Position numbers and translations under genes: made by a program | The notes under the pieces: generated by a model | The model's database searches: none | The model's input: the letters and a program-made list of their open reading frames with translations, nothing else | Told to the model about the DNA's origin: nothing | Part shown: positions 1 through 7,394 of the stretch, piece after piece | Layout of the letters: each line of letters opens with the position of its first letter | How positions within the stretch are numbered: position 1 is the stretch's first letter | Assembly: GCA_003644275.1 (NCBI GenBank) | Contig: QNBY01000028.1 | Coordinates: 1 to 9,526 of the forward strand | Direction: 5' to 3' | Source of the DNA: Planctomycetota bacterium | GTDB taxonomy: Bacteria; Planctomycetota; B143-G9 | DNA: 9,526 bases

Positions 1-278
1 TGAACTGGGAGTACTTCCGCTCCATCAACATAGACAACTTCTTCGACAAGCTTCTGAACATGCTCTGGCCCCTCACGGTGGGCTCCGTGCTGGTGGGGCT
101 GGCGGCGGGGGCGCTTTCGTATCCCCTCTTCTACTACGCGGCGGCGGCTTTCAGGAAGCGGCGGGAGAAACAGGTCCTAAAATGGCGTAATATAATAGGC
201 GGAGCCTCGCTCAGCGAGCGGTTTCCCGAGAGCGCCCGCAGGCGCGCGGCGGGGAGCGGCCGCGGGAGCGGGGTTTGA
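1..278 (+). CDS. DUF2062 family membrane protein, C-terminal part (5' truncated)
   Basis: This is the last 91 codons of a reading frame open from the left edge (first whole codon at base 3). It has an amphipathic stretch (NWEYFRSINIDNFFDKLLNM), then one hydrophobic membrane segment starting WPLTVGSVLVG and ending near YYAAAAF, then a strongly basic tail (RKRREK). A 'WP..vGs.l.Gl....lsYpl.y' helix followed by a basic cytoplasmic tail is what I know from the C-termini of DUF2062 proteins, small inner-membrane proteins of unknown function. The last 30 or so residues (after KQVLKWRN) are Arg/Gly/Ser-rich and look unconserved. The next gene begins 13 bases after the stop, so the two are probably co-transcribed. 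The family call rests on a short fragment and could be wrong; a membrane protein C-terminus is secure. Confidence 0.6.
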   Translation, partial: NWEYFRSINIDNFFDKLLNMLWPLTVGSVLVGLAAGALSYPLFYYAAAAFRKRREKQVLKWRNIIGGASLSERFPESARRRAAGSGRGSGV

Positions 279-291
279 TCCGGAGGAAGAG

Positions 292-2259
292 ATGAAGATA
301 GGACCGAAATACGCGGCGCTGGCCGTTCTCTTGCTGGTGCTCGGAGCGGTGCCGGCGCTGACGGGCCGGGGCGAGGAGGCGGCGCCGAAGGAGAAGAAGA
401 GGACGACGCCCGCGGGCGTGATAGTGAACCCCGCCGAGGAAGGCCTCGCCGCCCGCTGCCCCATCTGCGGCGACTTCCTGTACAAGCACAACAACCCGGA
501 CTACCCCGACTTCCGGTGCATCCCCCCCAACGCCGACAAGCGGGGCATCCCCGAGACGCGGCGCATGGTGTGCCCGGTGTGCTTCGCGGTGAACAAGGTG
601 AAGTTCGTCAGGCGGCTGGACTTCTCGCGGGGGATAGACTCCGTCCTCTGCTACCACAGCGGCAAGCCGTCGGACTACATGACGAACATATACACTTGCC
701 CCTACTGCGGTTACACCGCCTTCGCGGACGGCTTCTACGAGCTCCCGCCCGGCAAGGCGGCGGCGGACGAGGAGCTCAAGCGCGTGATGGACCACTACTT
801 CGAGTTCCCGCCGTCCTTCGTGGAGTGGGTGAAGAAGAGTCTGACGAAGCCCCTCCACGACAAGCTGGACGCCCTCGTGAAGAAGGTGTACAAGGAGGGC
901 GACTGGACGCTGGTGAAGGACCAGGAGTCCATACCGCGGGACCTGAAGATAGACTACCTGATACGCTGCCAGACGCGCCTCGGGGCGGGGAAGACGCTGC
1001 TCGCCGGGCTCTACATGCGCGTGTACTACATATACCGGCAGGCGTTCGTGAGGGCGGAGGTGATAGAGCCGCTCCGGCGGGCGTACATACTGAACACCAT
1101 CCTGCTCTACAAGCCGGAGGCCTTCGAGAACGAGGAAAAACTGCTGGAGGACCTGGCGAGCCTCACCACGGACAAGATATACGACACCCTGGGCGTGAAG
1201 GTGGCGGACTACACGCCCGAAGAGGTGATAGACAAGACGATAGAGACCATCAAGCGGGTGAACTCCGTGCTCGACGGCACGGCGGACAAGGAATACATGA
1301 GCAAGGTCCGCCGGGCCGGGGTGACGGACGACGACCTGCAGGCGGTGCGCTTCACGCTGTTTCTGGAGCTCGCCTCGAACTACCTGAGGATAGGGGACCT
1401 GTCGGCGACGGTGTACTTCCTGTCGAGGGCCGAGGCGCTGGCGCGGTCGGGCAAGATGTTCACCTCGATGCCCGAGGAGAAGCGCAAGAAGGCCGTGGAG
1501 GAATGCCTGGCGATAGTGCGGCGCAAGAACGCCCTGCTCGGCAACCACCAGCGCTACATGGCCAAGTGCCTCGAATACCTGAAGTACACCATCCTGCGCG
1601 GCACCATCCGGATGATGTACTACCCGATGCAGGCGTACCTGGTGGGCAACCTGTACTACCGGCTGGAGGCAGACGAGTACAAGCCGGCGAAGATATGGCT
1701 GAAGATGGCGAAGCGGGCGGCCGTCATCTACGACTATCTCGGCCTGCCGCCCGAGGCCCGCAACGGATTCACCGACCTCGTGGACTCCATGCTGGAGACG
1801 GACGTCATAAAGGCGGCGGCGGAGTACACCCCGGCCGACCTGGTGGACGTGGACGAGCTCTTCGCCCTCACCAAGAAGATAAGGGAGATCGAGAGCAACC
1901 GCGAGAAATTGAAGGCCGGAAGCAGCGAGTGCCGGGAGTTCCTGGAGTTTTTGGGGAAGGTGCTGCTGCGCTATCAAGCGGTGTCGGGGGACTTCCCGGA
2001 CTCGCTCGAGACGCTGCTGAAGATGGAGCTGATAAGCGAGAGGACCGCCAACGGCTTCCGCTGTCCGGTGACGGGCAAGAAGTACGGCTACACCCCTCCC
2101 TCCCTGCTGAAGCCCTACACCATCGCGCCGCTGGTGTACGACGAGTACCCGCACGACGACGCGACGGGAATTTTGGGGTATATACTCTTTACGGACGGCA
2201 CGATAAAAGAGATACTGTCGGGCCGCCGCACACCGACCATCGGACCGGAGCCGAGATGA
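292..2259 (+). CDS. Exported DUF2225 zinc-ribbon protein with a C-terminal pseudopilin-like domain
   Basis: The 655-residue product starts with a signal peptide: K2, K6, hydrophobic residues about 8-20, possible cleavage after A22, no lipobox. Residues 56-140 carry three CxxC pairs (C56/C59, C94/C97, C136/C139) plus C76 and C120. The order CPVC, about 22 residues, CYH, about 15 residues, then CPYCGYTAF matches DUF2225, a probable zinc-binding family of unknown function. Residues about 210-530 are helical; motifs such as LLAGLYMRVYYIYR and AYLVGNLYYRLEADEYKPAK resemble the TPR-like part of DUF2225 proteins. Residues about 545-645 differ: a helix, GDFPDSLETLL, FRCPVTGKKYGY (C591) and ILFTDGTIKEI, which recall the head of GspG/H-X-DG pseudopilins without the pilin helix. 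The start is set by GGAGG at 282-286. The stop overlaps the prepilin start (ATGA 2256-2259), so translation is coupled. The protein is far longer than the Firmicutes members I recall. A role in envelope or pilus assembly is inference. Confidence 0.75.
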   Translation: MKIGPKYAALAVLLLVLGAVPALTGRGEEAAPKEKKRTTPAGVIVNPAEEGLAARCPICGDFLYKHNNPDYPDFRCIPPNADKRGIPETRRMVCPVCFAVNKVKFVRRLDFSRGIDSVLCYHSGKPSDYMTNIYTCPYCGYTAFADGFYELPPGKAAADEELKRVMDHYFEFPPSFVEWVKKSLTKPLHDKLDALVKKVYKEGDWTLVKDQESIPRDLKIDYLIRCQTRLGAGKTLLAGLYMRVYYIYRQAFVRAEVIEPLRRAYILNTILLYKPEAFENEEKLLEDLASLTTDKIYDTLGVKVADYTPEEVIDKTIETIKRVNSVLDGTADKEYMSKVRRAGVTDDDLQAVRFTLFLELASNYLRIGDLSATVYFLSRAEALARSGKMFTSMPEEKRKKAVEECLAIVRRKNALLGNHQRYMAKCLEYLKYTILRGTIRMMYYPMQAYLVGNLYYRLEADEYKPAKIWLKMAKRAAVIYDYLGLPPEARNGFTDLVDSMLETDVIKAAAEYTPADLVDVDELFALTKKIREIESNREKLKAGSSECREFLEFLGKVLLRYQAVSGDFPDSLETLLKMELISERTANGFRCPVTGKKYGYTPPSLLKPYTIAPLVYDEYPHDDATGILGYILFTDGTIKEILSGRRTPTIGPEPR

Positions 2260-3080
2260 GAAGCGCGAGAGAGACCGACCGGGGTTTCACCCTCGTGGAG
2301 ATGCTGGTGGTGATACTCATCATCCTGGTGCTGTTCTCCCTCATGGTGGGGTACTTCTCCGGGCTCAGGGAGAGCGCGAAGGTTACGGCGTGCCAGTCCA
2401 ATCTGGCGACCATCGGGCGGGCCATCCTGGCCTACAGCGCCGACAACCGCGGCTTCCTGCCCGGCGGCCAGCCCGGCAACGAGATGACGAACAGCACGGC
2501 GCTGGTCACGAGCCTTCTGCCCTACCGCCACATCATCCCCCACATAGTCCCCGACGCCGACGTGGAGCAGCTCGCCACCGCGCCGCCGCCGGAGGTCTTC
2601 AGGTGCCCGGCGGACGACAAGGTGTTCGGCAAACTCTGGGACGACGGGAAGGGCTACACCACGTCCTATCTCTACAACACGGTGGAGATGACGGACGGCA
2701 CGGTGATAGACCCCTCCAGCGACAACGGCGTCCGCTACGTGGACCCCTCCGCCCACGCGAAGCCCCGGCCCCGCAGCTTCTTCGACCACCAGGAGAACTG
2801 GAAGGACGGCATAAACGATCCCGCCCACCAGGAAGTGGCGATAGACAGCACGCCGTGGGAGGAAGGCCAGGAAGGCACGTCGTACCGGCACTTCAAGAGG
2901 CTCGGCCCGAAGGGGGAGGGAAGCAACGTGCTGTTCCTGGACGGGCACGTGGAGTTCGTGCCCGCGAACCCGGACGACATAGAGTTCGAGCCCGGTTTCG
3001 AGTTCTTCAAGGGGGCGGACCCGGCCGATCCCACCCTGAAGGACAAGTACTGGGTGCGGTGGATAGCGAGGAAGTACTGA
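2256..3080 (+). CDS. Type IV prepilin-like protein (N-terminal methylation motif, H-X-DG-type C-terminus)
   Basis: The 274-residue product has a textbook class III leader: RETDRG10 followed by FTLVEMLVVI, with prepilin peptidase cleavage after G10, F11 as methylated residue 1 and E15 as Glu+5. The hydrophobic helix spans about 12-34. The next part (ACQSNLATIGRAILAYSADN, then RGFLP) is typical of the large pseudopilin families of Planctomycetes, Verrucomicrobia and Lentisphaerae. FRCPADDK (C117) begins the globular part. The end has H212 and NVLFLDGHVEF (D229, G230), the H-X-DG signature, but with 16 residues between His and Asp-Gly instead of the usual 9. The true start is ATG 2256, behind GGAG at 2247-2250; a longer in-frame opening upstream is shadow coding inside the previous gene. 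It is expected at the inner membrane or in a pseudopilus. No pilus ATPase, platform or peptidase gene lies in the window, so its machinery is elsewhere. Confidence 0.88.
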   Translation: MRSARETDRGFTLVEMLVVILIILVLFSLMVGYFSGLRESAKVTACQSNLATIGRAILAYSADNRGFLPGGQPGNEMTNSTALVTSLLPYRHIIPHIVPDADVEQLATAPPPEVFRCPADDKVFGKLWDDGKGYTTSYLYNTVEMTDGTVIDPSSDNGVRYVDPSAHAKPRPRSFFDHQENWKDGINDPAHQEVAIDSTPWEEGQEGTSYRHFKRLGPKGEGSNVLFLDGHVEFVPANPDDIEFEPGFEFFKGADPADPTLKDKYWVRWIARKY

Positions 3081-3081
3081 G

Positions 3082-3897
3082 ATGAGAGTACGCCGTCCCG
3101 CCGTGGCAGGTTCTTTCTATCCCGCGTCGGAGAGGGAGCTTTCCGCGATGCTCGAACGGCTCTGCGCGAGGGCCGCGCCTCCCGAAAAGGCGGTGGGCGC
3201 GATAGCCCCGCACGCGGGCTACGTGTTCTCCGGCGGGCTGGCCGGTGCGGTGTGGTCGCGCGTGGTGGTGCCGCGCACCGTGCTTCTGCTCGGCCCGAAC
3301 CATACCGGCATGGGCGCGCCGTTCGCCGTCTGGGACCGCGGCGCCTGGCTCACGCCGCTCGGGGCGGTGGAGGTGGACGCCGCGCTCGCGGAGGAGATAC
3401 TGGACACCGTGCCGCTCCTCGAACGCGACTACCGCGCCCACACGGCCGAGCACTCCATCGAGGTGCACCTTCCCTTCCTGCAGCACTTCAACCCGGACGT
3501 GAAGATAGTGCCCGTTTGCATCTCCCACGCCGGGAAGGACGAGCTCATCGGCATGGGCGAGGAGTTGGGCTCGCTCCTGGCCGGGAGGACGGGCGAGGTG
3601 CTGGTGGGCGCGAGCACCGACATGACGCACTTCCGCCCGGCCGAGACGGCGGCCCGCCTGGACGCTCCCGCGCTGGAGGCCGTCGCGGCGCTGGACGCCG
3701 AGGGGCTGTACGACTACGTAGTGGGCAACCGCGTGAGCATGTGCGGCGTGATGCCGGTCACCGTCCTGCTCGCGGCCGCCGTGCGGATGGGGGCCGAGCG
3801 GGCGGAGAACGTGGGATACACCCACTCCGGCATGGTGACGGGCGACCACTCCGACGTGGTGGCCTACGCGGGCTTCGTCATCCGCGGGGGCGAATGA
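3082..3897 (+). CDS. amrB: AmmeMemoRadiSam system protein B (MEMO1 family)
   Basis: The 271-residue protein matches the MEMO1/AmmeMemoRadiSam B family over its whole length. It begins RRPAVAGSFYPAS, followed by APHAGYVFSGG (H44), LLLGPNHTG (H74), AEHSIEVHLPFLQ (H124), GASTDMTHF (H183), SMCGVMPV (C221) and the near-terminal TGDHSDVVAYAGF (H256). The fold is related to class III extradiol dioxygenases. H44, H74 and C221 appear to correspond to the metal-binding His, His and Cys of human MEMO1 (H49, H81, C244), so a copper or iron site is probably intact. The exact bacterial reaction is not established to my knowledge. The family is named for its usual neighbours, an AMMECR1-domain protein and a radical SAM protein; neither is in this window. 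ATG 3082 lies one base after the prepilin stop, with GAGGAA at 3068-3073 as ribosome site. A cytoplasmic location is expected. Confidence 0.93.
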   Translation: MRVRRPAVAGSFYPASERELSAMLERLCARAAPPEKAVGAIAPHAGYVFSGGLAGAVWSRVVVPRTVLLLGPNHTGMGAPFAVWDRGAWLTPLGAVEVDAALAEEILDTVPLLERDYRAHTAEHSIEVHLPFLQHFNPDVKIVPVCISHAGKDELIGMGEELGSLLAGRTGEVLVGASTDMTHFRPAETAARLDAPALEAVAALDAEGLYDYVVGNRVSMCGVMPVTVLLAAAVRMGAERAENVGYTHSGMVTGDHSDVVAYAGFVIRGGE

Positions 3898-4811
3898 TGG
3901 GCCGCGAGGTGTTCGTGCTGTCGGCGGGCGCGGTCAGCGCGTGCGGCCCCGACGGGGAGGACCTGGCGGAGAGCGTGTCGTCGTCCCGAAGCGCGATAGG
4001 CGAGATAACCGCCTTCGACACGCCGGAGGACTCCCCCGCGCTGGGCGCGGTGCTCGAGGACTTCGAGGTGTCGCGCTACTTCCCTTCCATAAAGACCTAC
4101 GTGGACCGCTGCACGGCCCTCGCGCTGAAGGCGGCGCTGGAGGCGCTGGAGGAGCTTCCGCCCGGCGCGGCCGAGCGCTTCCCGGTGGGGCTCGTCTTCG
4201 GCTCGCGCTTCGCCTGCCTGGAGACGGTGGACCTCTACGCCTCCACCGGCCTCAAGCGGGGCTGGCGGTTTGCTCCCCCCTTCCTGTTCATCCATTCCTA
4301 CGCCAACACGCCCGCGGCGGTGGTGCACATAGAGCTGAAGCTGAAGGGATACTCCAACGTCTTCTCGGGCTACGAAGGAGCGGGGGCCGCGGCCCTGGCG
4401 GACGGCTTCGCGGCCGTCTCGACCGGCGCGGCGGACCTGCTGCTCGCGGGCGCTTCCGAGGGACTCGGCCCGCTGAGGTACGCCTGGCACCACGCGGCGG
4501 GCGAGCTCGGGACCTTCGAGCGCCCGAAGGAAGGCTCCGAGCCCGGCGAGGGAGCGGCGATGCTGCTTCTCGCCTCGCCTGAGGCGGCGGCCGGAGCGGA
4601 GGGCGCGCTCGGCAAAGTGAGGGTGGAGCCCCGCCCGCCGGAGGGCGCGGCGGAGGTGGACGTAACCGCCGTCACGGGGCGGTGCGCCGCCGCGCAGATC
4701 CCGCTGTCCGCCGCGGCCTTCCTGCTGTCCGGCGCGTTCGACGCCGGTTCCGAGGCCGCCTTCCCGCTGGGAAAGGGCTCCGGGTGGCTCGTCATCGAGA
4801 AAGGGGTCTGA
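3894..4811 (+). CDS. Beta-ketoacyl synthase-like protein, probably catalytically inactive
   Basis: This 305-residue protein has the thiolase-fold landmarks of ketoacyl synthases: an opening VFVLSAGAVSACGPDGEDL, a nucleophile-elbow region about 155-190 ending ADLLLAGASEG (compare FabF 'ADVMVAGGAE'), then FERPKEGSEPGEGAAMLLL (about 208-226, compare 'PFD..RDGFVLGEGAG'). By eye the active-site Cys position holds E161 (GYEGAGAAAL). The C-terminal motif usually written TGHxxGAAG reads TGRCAAAQ, with R263 in place of His. The AHGT His motif is absent and the protein is about 100 residues shorter than FabF. It resembles the N-terminal-like ketosynthase group (Ketoacyl-synt_2) or a chain-length-factor type partner. 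A scaffold or regulatory role is inference. Tandem ATGs at 3894 and 3897 overlap the amrB stop; GCGGGGG at 3884-3890 is better spaced for 3897. No acyl carrier protein or active partner is nearby. Confidence 0.75.
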   Translation: MMGREVFVLSAGAVSACGPDGEDLAESVSSSRSAIGEITAFDTPEDSPALGAVLEDFEVSRYFPSIKTYVDRCTALALKAALEALEELPPGAAERFPVGLVFGSRFACLETVDLYASTGLKRGWRFAPPFLFIHSYANTPAAVVHIELKLKGYSNVFSGYEGAGAAALADGFAAVSTGAADLLLAGASEGLGPLRYAWHHAAGELGTFERPKEGSEPGEGAAMLLLASPEAAAGAEGALGKVRVEPRPPEGAAEVDVTAVTGRCAAAQIPLSAAAFLLSGAFDAGSEAAFPLGKGSGWLVIEKGV

Positions 4812-6131
4812 ATGGAAGAGCGACCGAAAGTTTACGTCATCGACACCAACGTGATACTCCACTCCGCGGACGCGCTGGAGTCCTTCCCGGACGGCAAGGT
4901 GGTGTTGCCGCTCATCGTGCTGGAGGAGCTGGACAAGTTCAAGCGGTTCAACGACGAGAAGGGCCGCATCGCCCGGCGCGTGGCGCACTTCCTGGACGAT
5001 CTGCGCTCGAAGGGGAGCCTCTCGGAGGGCGTCGCTCTCGACAACGGGAGCGTGCTCCAGGTCTTCACCGGCAAGACGAAGCCGGAGGAGATAGACCTCA
5101 CCCCCGCGAAGGCGGACAACCACATACTCTACATCGCCTGGCACCTCTCGCAGGACGGCGCGGACGTGTGCTTCGTCTCCAAGGACATAAACGCGCGCGT
5201 GAAGGCGGACGCGATAGGCGTGAAGGCGCGCGACTTCGAGCGGCACAAGGTGAACTTCGACGAATTCTACGCGGGCTACACCGAGGTGCCGATGAAGATA
5301 CTCGAGCTGGAGCACCGGCCCGCGGAGAGGGCGGAGGAGCTGCTGGAGGAAGCCGGAGCGGAGAAGTACCCCAACGAGTTCGTGCTCGCGGTGGACGAGC
5401 GCAACGGGACGCACTACAAGATATTCAGGCGCGACCCCGGCACGCTGGAGCTCAGGCCGGTGATCGTGCCCACGGACGGCGTGTACGGCATAAAGCCCCG
5501 CAATCCCCAGCAGGTGATGGCGTTCGACCTGCTGCTGGACCGCTCGGTGAGCCTCGTGACGCTGGTGGGCATGGCCGGAACGGGCAAGACGCTGCTGGCG
5601 CTCGCCGCGGGGTTGAAGAACGTGCTTGCGGGAGGGCTCTACGACAGGCTCGTGGTGGCGCGGCCCATAGTCCCCATGGGCAAGGACCTGGGCTACCTGC
5701 CGGGCTCGAAGGAGGACAAGCTCGAAGCGTGGATGAGCCCCATCTACGACAACATGGACTACATACTCAACCTGCGCGGCAACCGCAAGAGGGGCTACTC
5801 GCTGGACAAACTCATCGAGGAGGACGTCCTGCAACTGGAGGCGCTCACCTACATACGCGGCCGGAGCATACCGAAGCAGTACGTGATAGTGGACGAGGCG
5901 CAGAACCTGACGCCGCTCGAGGTGAAGACGATAATATCGCGGGCGGGCGAGGGCACGAAGGTGGTGCTGACGGGCGACCCGTACCAGATAGACAATCCCT
6001 ACCTGGACGCCTCGTCGAACGGGCTCGTGTACACCGCCGACCGCATGAGGAACCAGAAGCTGCACGGGCACGTGATGCTCAAACGGAGCGAACGAAGCAA
6101 GCTCGCCGCGCTGGCGGCCGAGGTGCTCTGA
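4812..6131 (+). CDS. phoH: PIN-PhoH protein (PhoH-like ATPase with N-terminal PIN ribonuclease domain)
   Basis: The 439-residue protein joins two domains. Residues 6-150 are a PIN domain: YVIDTNVIL (D11), VLEELDKFK (E39), ADNHIL (D102) and SKDIN (D125) supply the acidic metal-binding residues of a PIN nuclease. Residues about 228-439 are a PhoH ATPase: NPQQVMAFDLLL, Walker A GMAGTGKT (253-260), ARPIVPMGKDLGYLPGSKEDK (283-303), Walker B VIVDEAQN (358-365) and VVLTGDPYQID (384-394). The architecture is that of PhoH2/Bacillus YlaK. Mycobacterial PhoH2 is reported as an RNA helicase and RNase, so RNA processing in the cytoplasm is likely, though the target is unknown. All key residues are present. 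The start ATG directly follows the preceding stop (TGA-ATG), with AAGGGG at 4801-4806. No PhoAT-like antitoxin gene precedes it; the upstream neighbour is the ketosynthase-like gene. Confidence 0.95.
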   Translation: MEERPKVYVIDTNVILHSADALESFPDGKVVLPLIVLEELDKFKRFNDEKGRIARRVAHFLDDLRSKGSLSEGVALDNGSVLQVFTGKTKPEEIDLTPAKADNHILYIAWHLSQDGADVCFVSKDINARVKADAIGVKARDFERHKVNFDEFYAGYTEVPMKILELEHRPAERAEELLEEAGAEKYPNEFVLAVDERNGTHYKIFRRDPGTLELRPVIVPTDGVYGIKPRNPQQVMAFDLLLDRSVSLVTLVGMAGTGKTLLALAAGLKNVLAGGLYDRLVVARPIVPMGKDLGYLPGSKEDKLEAWMSPIYDNMDYILNLRGNRKRGYSLDKLIEEDVLQLEALTYIRGRSIPKQYVIVDEAQNLTPLEVKTIISRAGEGTKVVLTGDPYQIDNPYLDASSNGLVYTADRMRNQKLHGHVMLKRSERSKLAALAAEVL

Positions 6132-6144
6132 GGAAGGAGGAAGC

Positions 6145-7380
6145 ATGGGCGGCCGCGCGAAGGCGATATTGATAGTGTGCGACGGGCTGGGCGACCGGCC
6201 CATCCCGGAGCTGGGCGGCATGACGCCGCTGGAGGCCGCGGACACCGCGAACCTGAACCGGCTCGCCGACCGCGGGGCGACGGGCTACATGAGCACCATC
6301 GGCGTGGGGATAAGGCCGGGCAGCGACACGGCCCACCTCGCCATACTGGGCTACGACCCGCGAAAGTGGTACGGCGGGCGCGGCCCCATCGAGGCGGCCG
6401 GCACCGGGCTGAAGCTGCGCGACGGCGACCTCGCCTTCCGCGGCAACCTGGGGACGGTGGCGGACGACGGCACGATAATAGACCGCCGCGCCGGGAGGAT
6501 ATCGTCCTCCGAGCCCTTCGTGCCCGTCTTCGACGGCAAGGAGATAGACGGCGTGAAGTTCATAGCGCGCGCGGGCACCGCCTACCGCGTGGCGCTGGTG
6601 ATGCGCGGGGAAGGGCTCTCGGCGGCCATAAGCGACGTGGACCCCCACGAGGCCGGCAAGCCCGTCTCGCCCGTGAGGCCGCTGGACGACAGCCCCGAGG
6701 CGGCCCGCACGGCGCGGGTGCTGAACGAGTTCCTGCGCGTCACGCGGCGGGAACTGCTGGAGCACCCGGAGAACGCGAAGCGGCGGGCGGAGGGCAAGCT
6801 CGAGGCCAACTACCTGCTGCTCCGCGGGGCGGGGCTCCACCGCGCCCTGCCTTCCTTCGAGGAGCGATACGGGCTCAAGGCCGCCTGCGTGGCGGGGGCC
6901 GGGCTCTACAAGGGGGTGGCGGCGCTCGCGGGCATGGACGTGGTGGAGGTGGAGGGGGCCACCGGCCTGCCCGACACCGACGTGCGGGCCAAGTTCGAGC
7001 GGGCGCTCTCCCTGCTCGACGAGGGGTACGACTTCGTCTTCGTGCACGTGAAGGCGGCGGACTCCCTGGGAGAGGACGGGAACTACGAGGGGAAGCGGGA
7101 CTTCATCAAGAAGATAAGCGACGCGGCGGCGGTGCTGCTCGAAGCGCCGGACGACGTGCTGGTGGCGCTCACGGCCGACCACACCACGCCGTGCGCCCTG
7201 AAGACCCACAGCGGGGACCCCGTGCCGTTGCTGTTCAGCGGCTACGGCGTCATTCCCGACGACGTGACGGAGTTCGGCGAGCGCAACTGCCGGAAGGGCG
7301 GCTGCGGCAGGATATTGGGGCTGGACCTGATGAACGAGATACTCAACATTCTGGGGCGCGCGCCGCTGTACGGGGCCTGA
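6145..7380 (+). CDS. apgM: Cofactor-independent phosphoglycerate mutase, archaeal type
   Basis: The 411-residue protein is of the alkaline-phosphatase-superfamily mutase (aPGAM) type, which interconverts 3- and 2-phosphoglycerate in glycolysis and gluconeogenesis. Seen motifs are ILIVCDGLGDRP (metal ligand D13), MTPLEAADTANLNRLA, GIRPGSDTAHLAILGYDP (S60, the likely phosphoserine nucleophile), YGGRGPIEAAGTG, an inserted domain over about 80-260, VHVKAADSLGEDGNYEGK (H301, D306), LTADHTTPC (D345, H346) and HSGDPVPLL (H355). The metal-site residues are complete, so it should be active. The closely related putative homoserine-kinase group (same fold) is the main alternative. AAGGAGG at 6134-6140 gives a strong ribosome site four bases before ATG 6145. 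It is the last gene of the upstream cluster, 13 bases after phoH; the next gene has its own promoter. Confidence 0.92.
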   Translation: MGGRAKAILIVCDGLGDRPIPELGGMTPLEAADTANLNRLADRGATGYMSTIGVGIRPGSDTAHLAILGYDPRKWYGGRGPIEAAGTGLKLRDGDLAFRGNLGTVADDGTIIDRRAGRISSSEPFVPVFDGKEIDGVKFIARAGTAYRVALVMRGEGLSAAISDVDPHEAGKPVSPVRPLDDSPEAARTARVLNEFLRVTRRELLEHPENAKRRAEGKLEANYLLLRGAGLHRALPSFEERYGLKAACVAGAGLYKGVAALAGMDVVEVEGATGLPDTDVRAKFERALSLLDEGYDFVFVHVKAADSLGEDGNYEGKRDFIKKISDAAAVLLEAPDDVLVALTADHTTPCALKTHSGDPVPLLFSGYGVIPDDVTEFGERNCRKGGCGRILGLDLMNEILNILGRAPLYGA

Positions 7381-7394
7381 AAAAAGTTTGTCTG

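Noticed and set aside
211..2154. A 647-codon open frame on the minus strand opposite the DUF2225 gene
   Set aside because: The translation is rich in Arg, Val, His and Leu with no recognisable motif. It arises from GC-rich codon bias opposite a real gene.
516..2255. N-terminal extension of the prepilin frame back to 516
   Set aside because: The extension is Arg/Gly-rich shadow translation within the DUF2225 gene. A proper prepilin leader begins at ATG 2256.
3252..3893. N-terminal extension of the ketosynthase-like frame back to 3252
   Set aside because: It lies wholly inside amrB in another frame and is Arg/Gly-rich. The family start fits 3894 or 3897.
4682..6172. A 496-codon + strand frame overlapping phoH
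   Set aside because: It is Arg/Gly/Ala-rich without motifs, while the phoH frame shows complete PIN and PhoH motifs.
3864..6245. A 793-codon open frame on the minus strand opposite the ketosynthase-like and phoH genes
   Set aside because: It runs across three well-supported + strand genes and has low-complexity Arg/His/Val/Leu composition, so it is a shadow frame.
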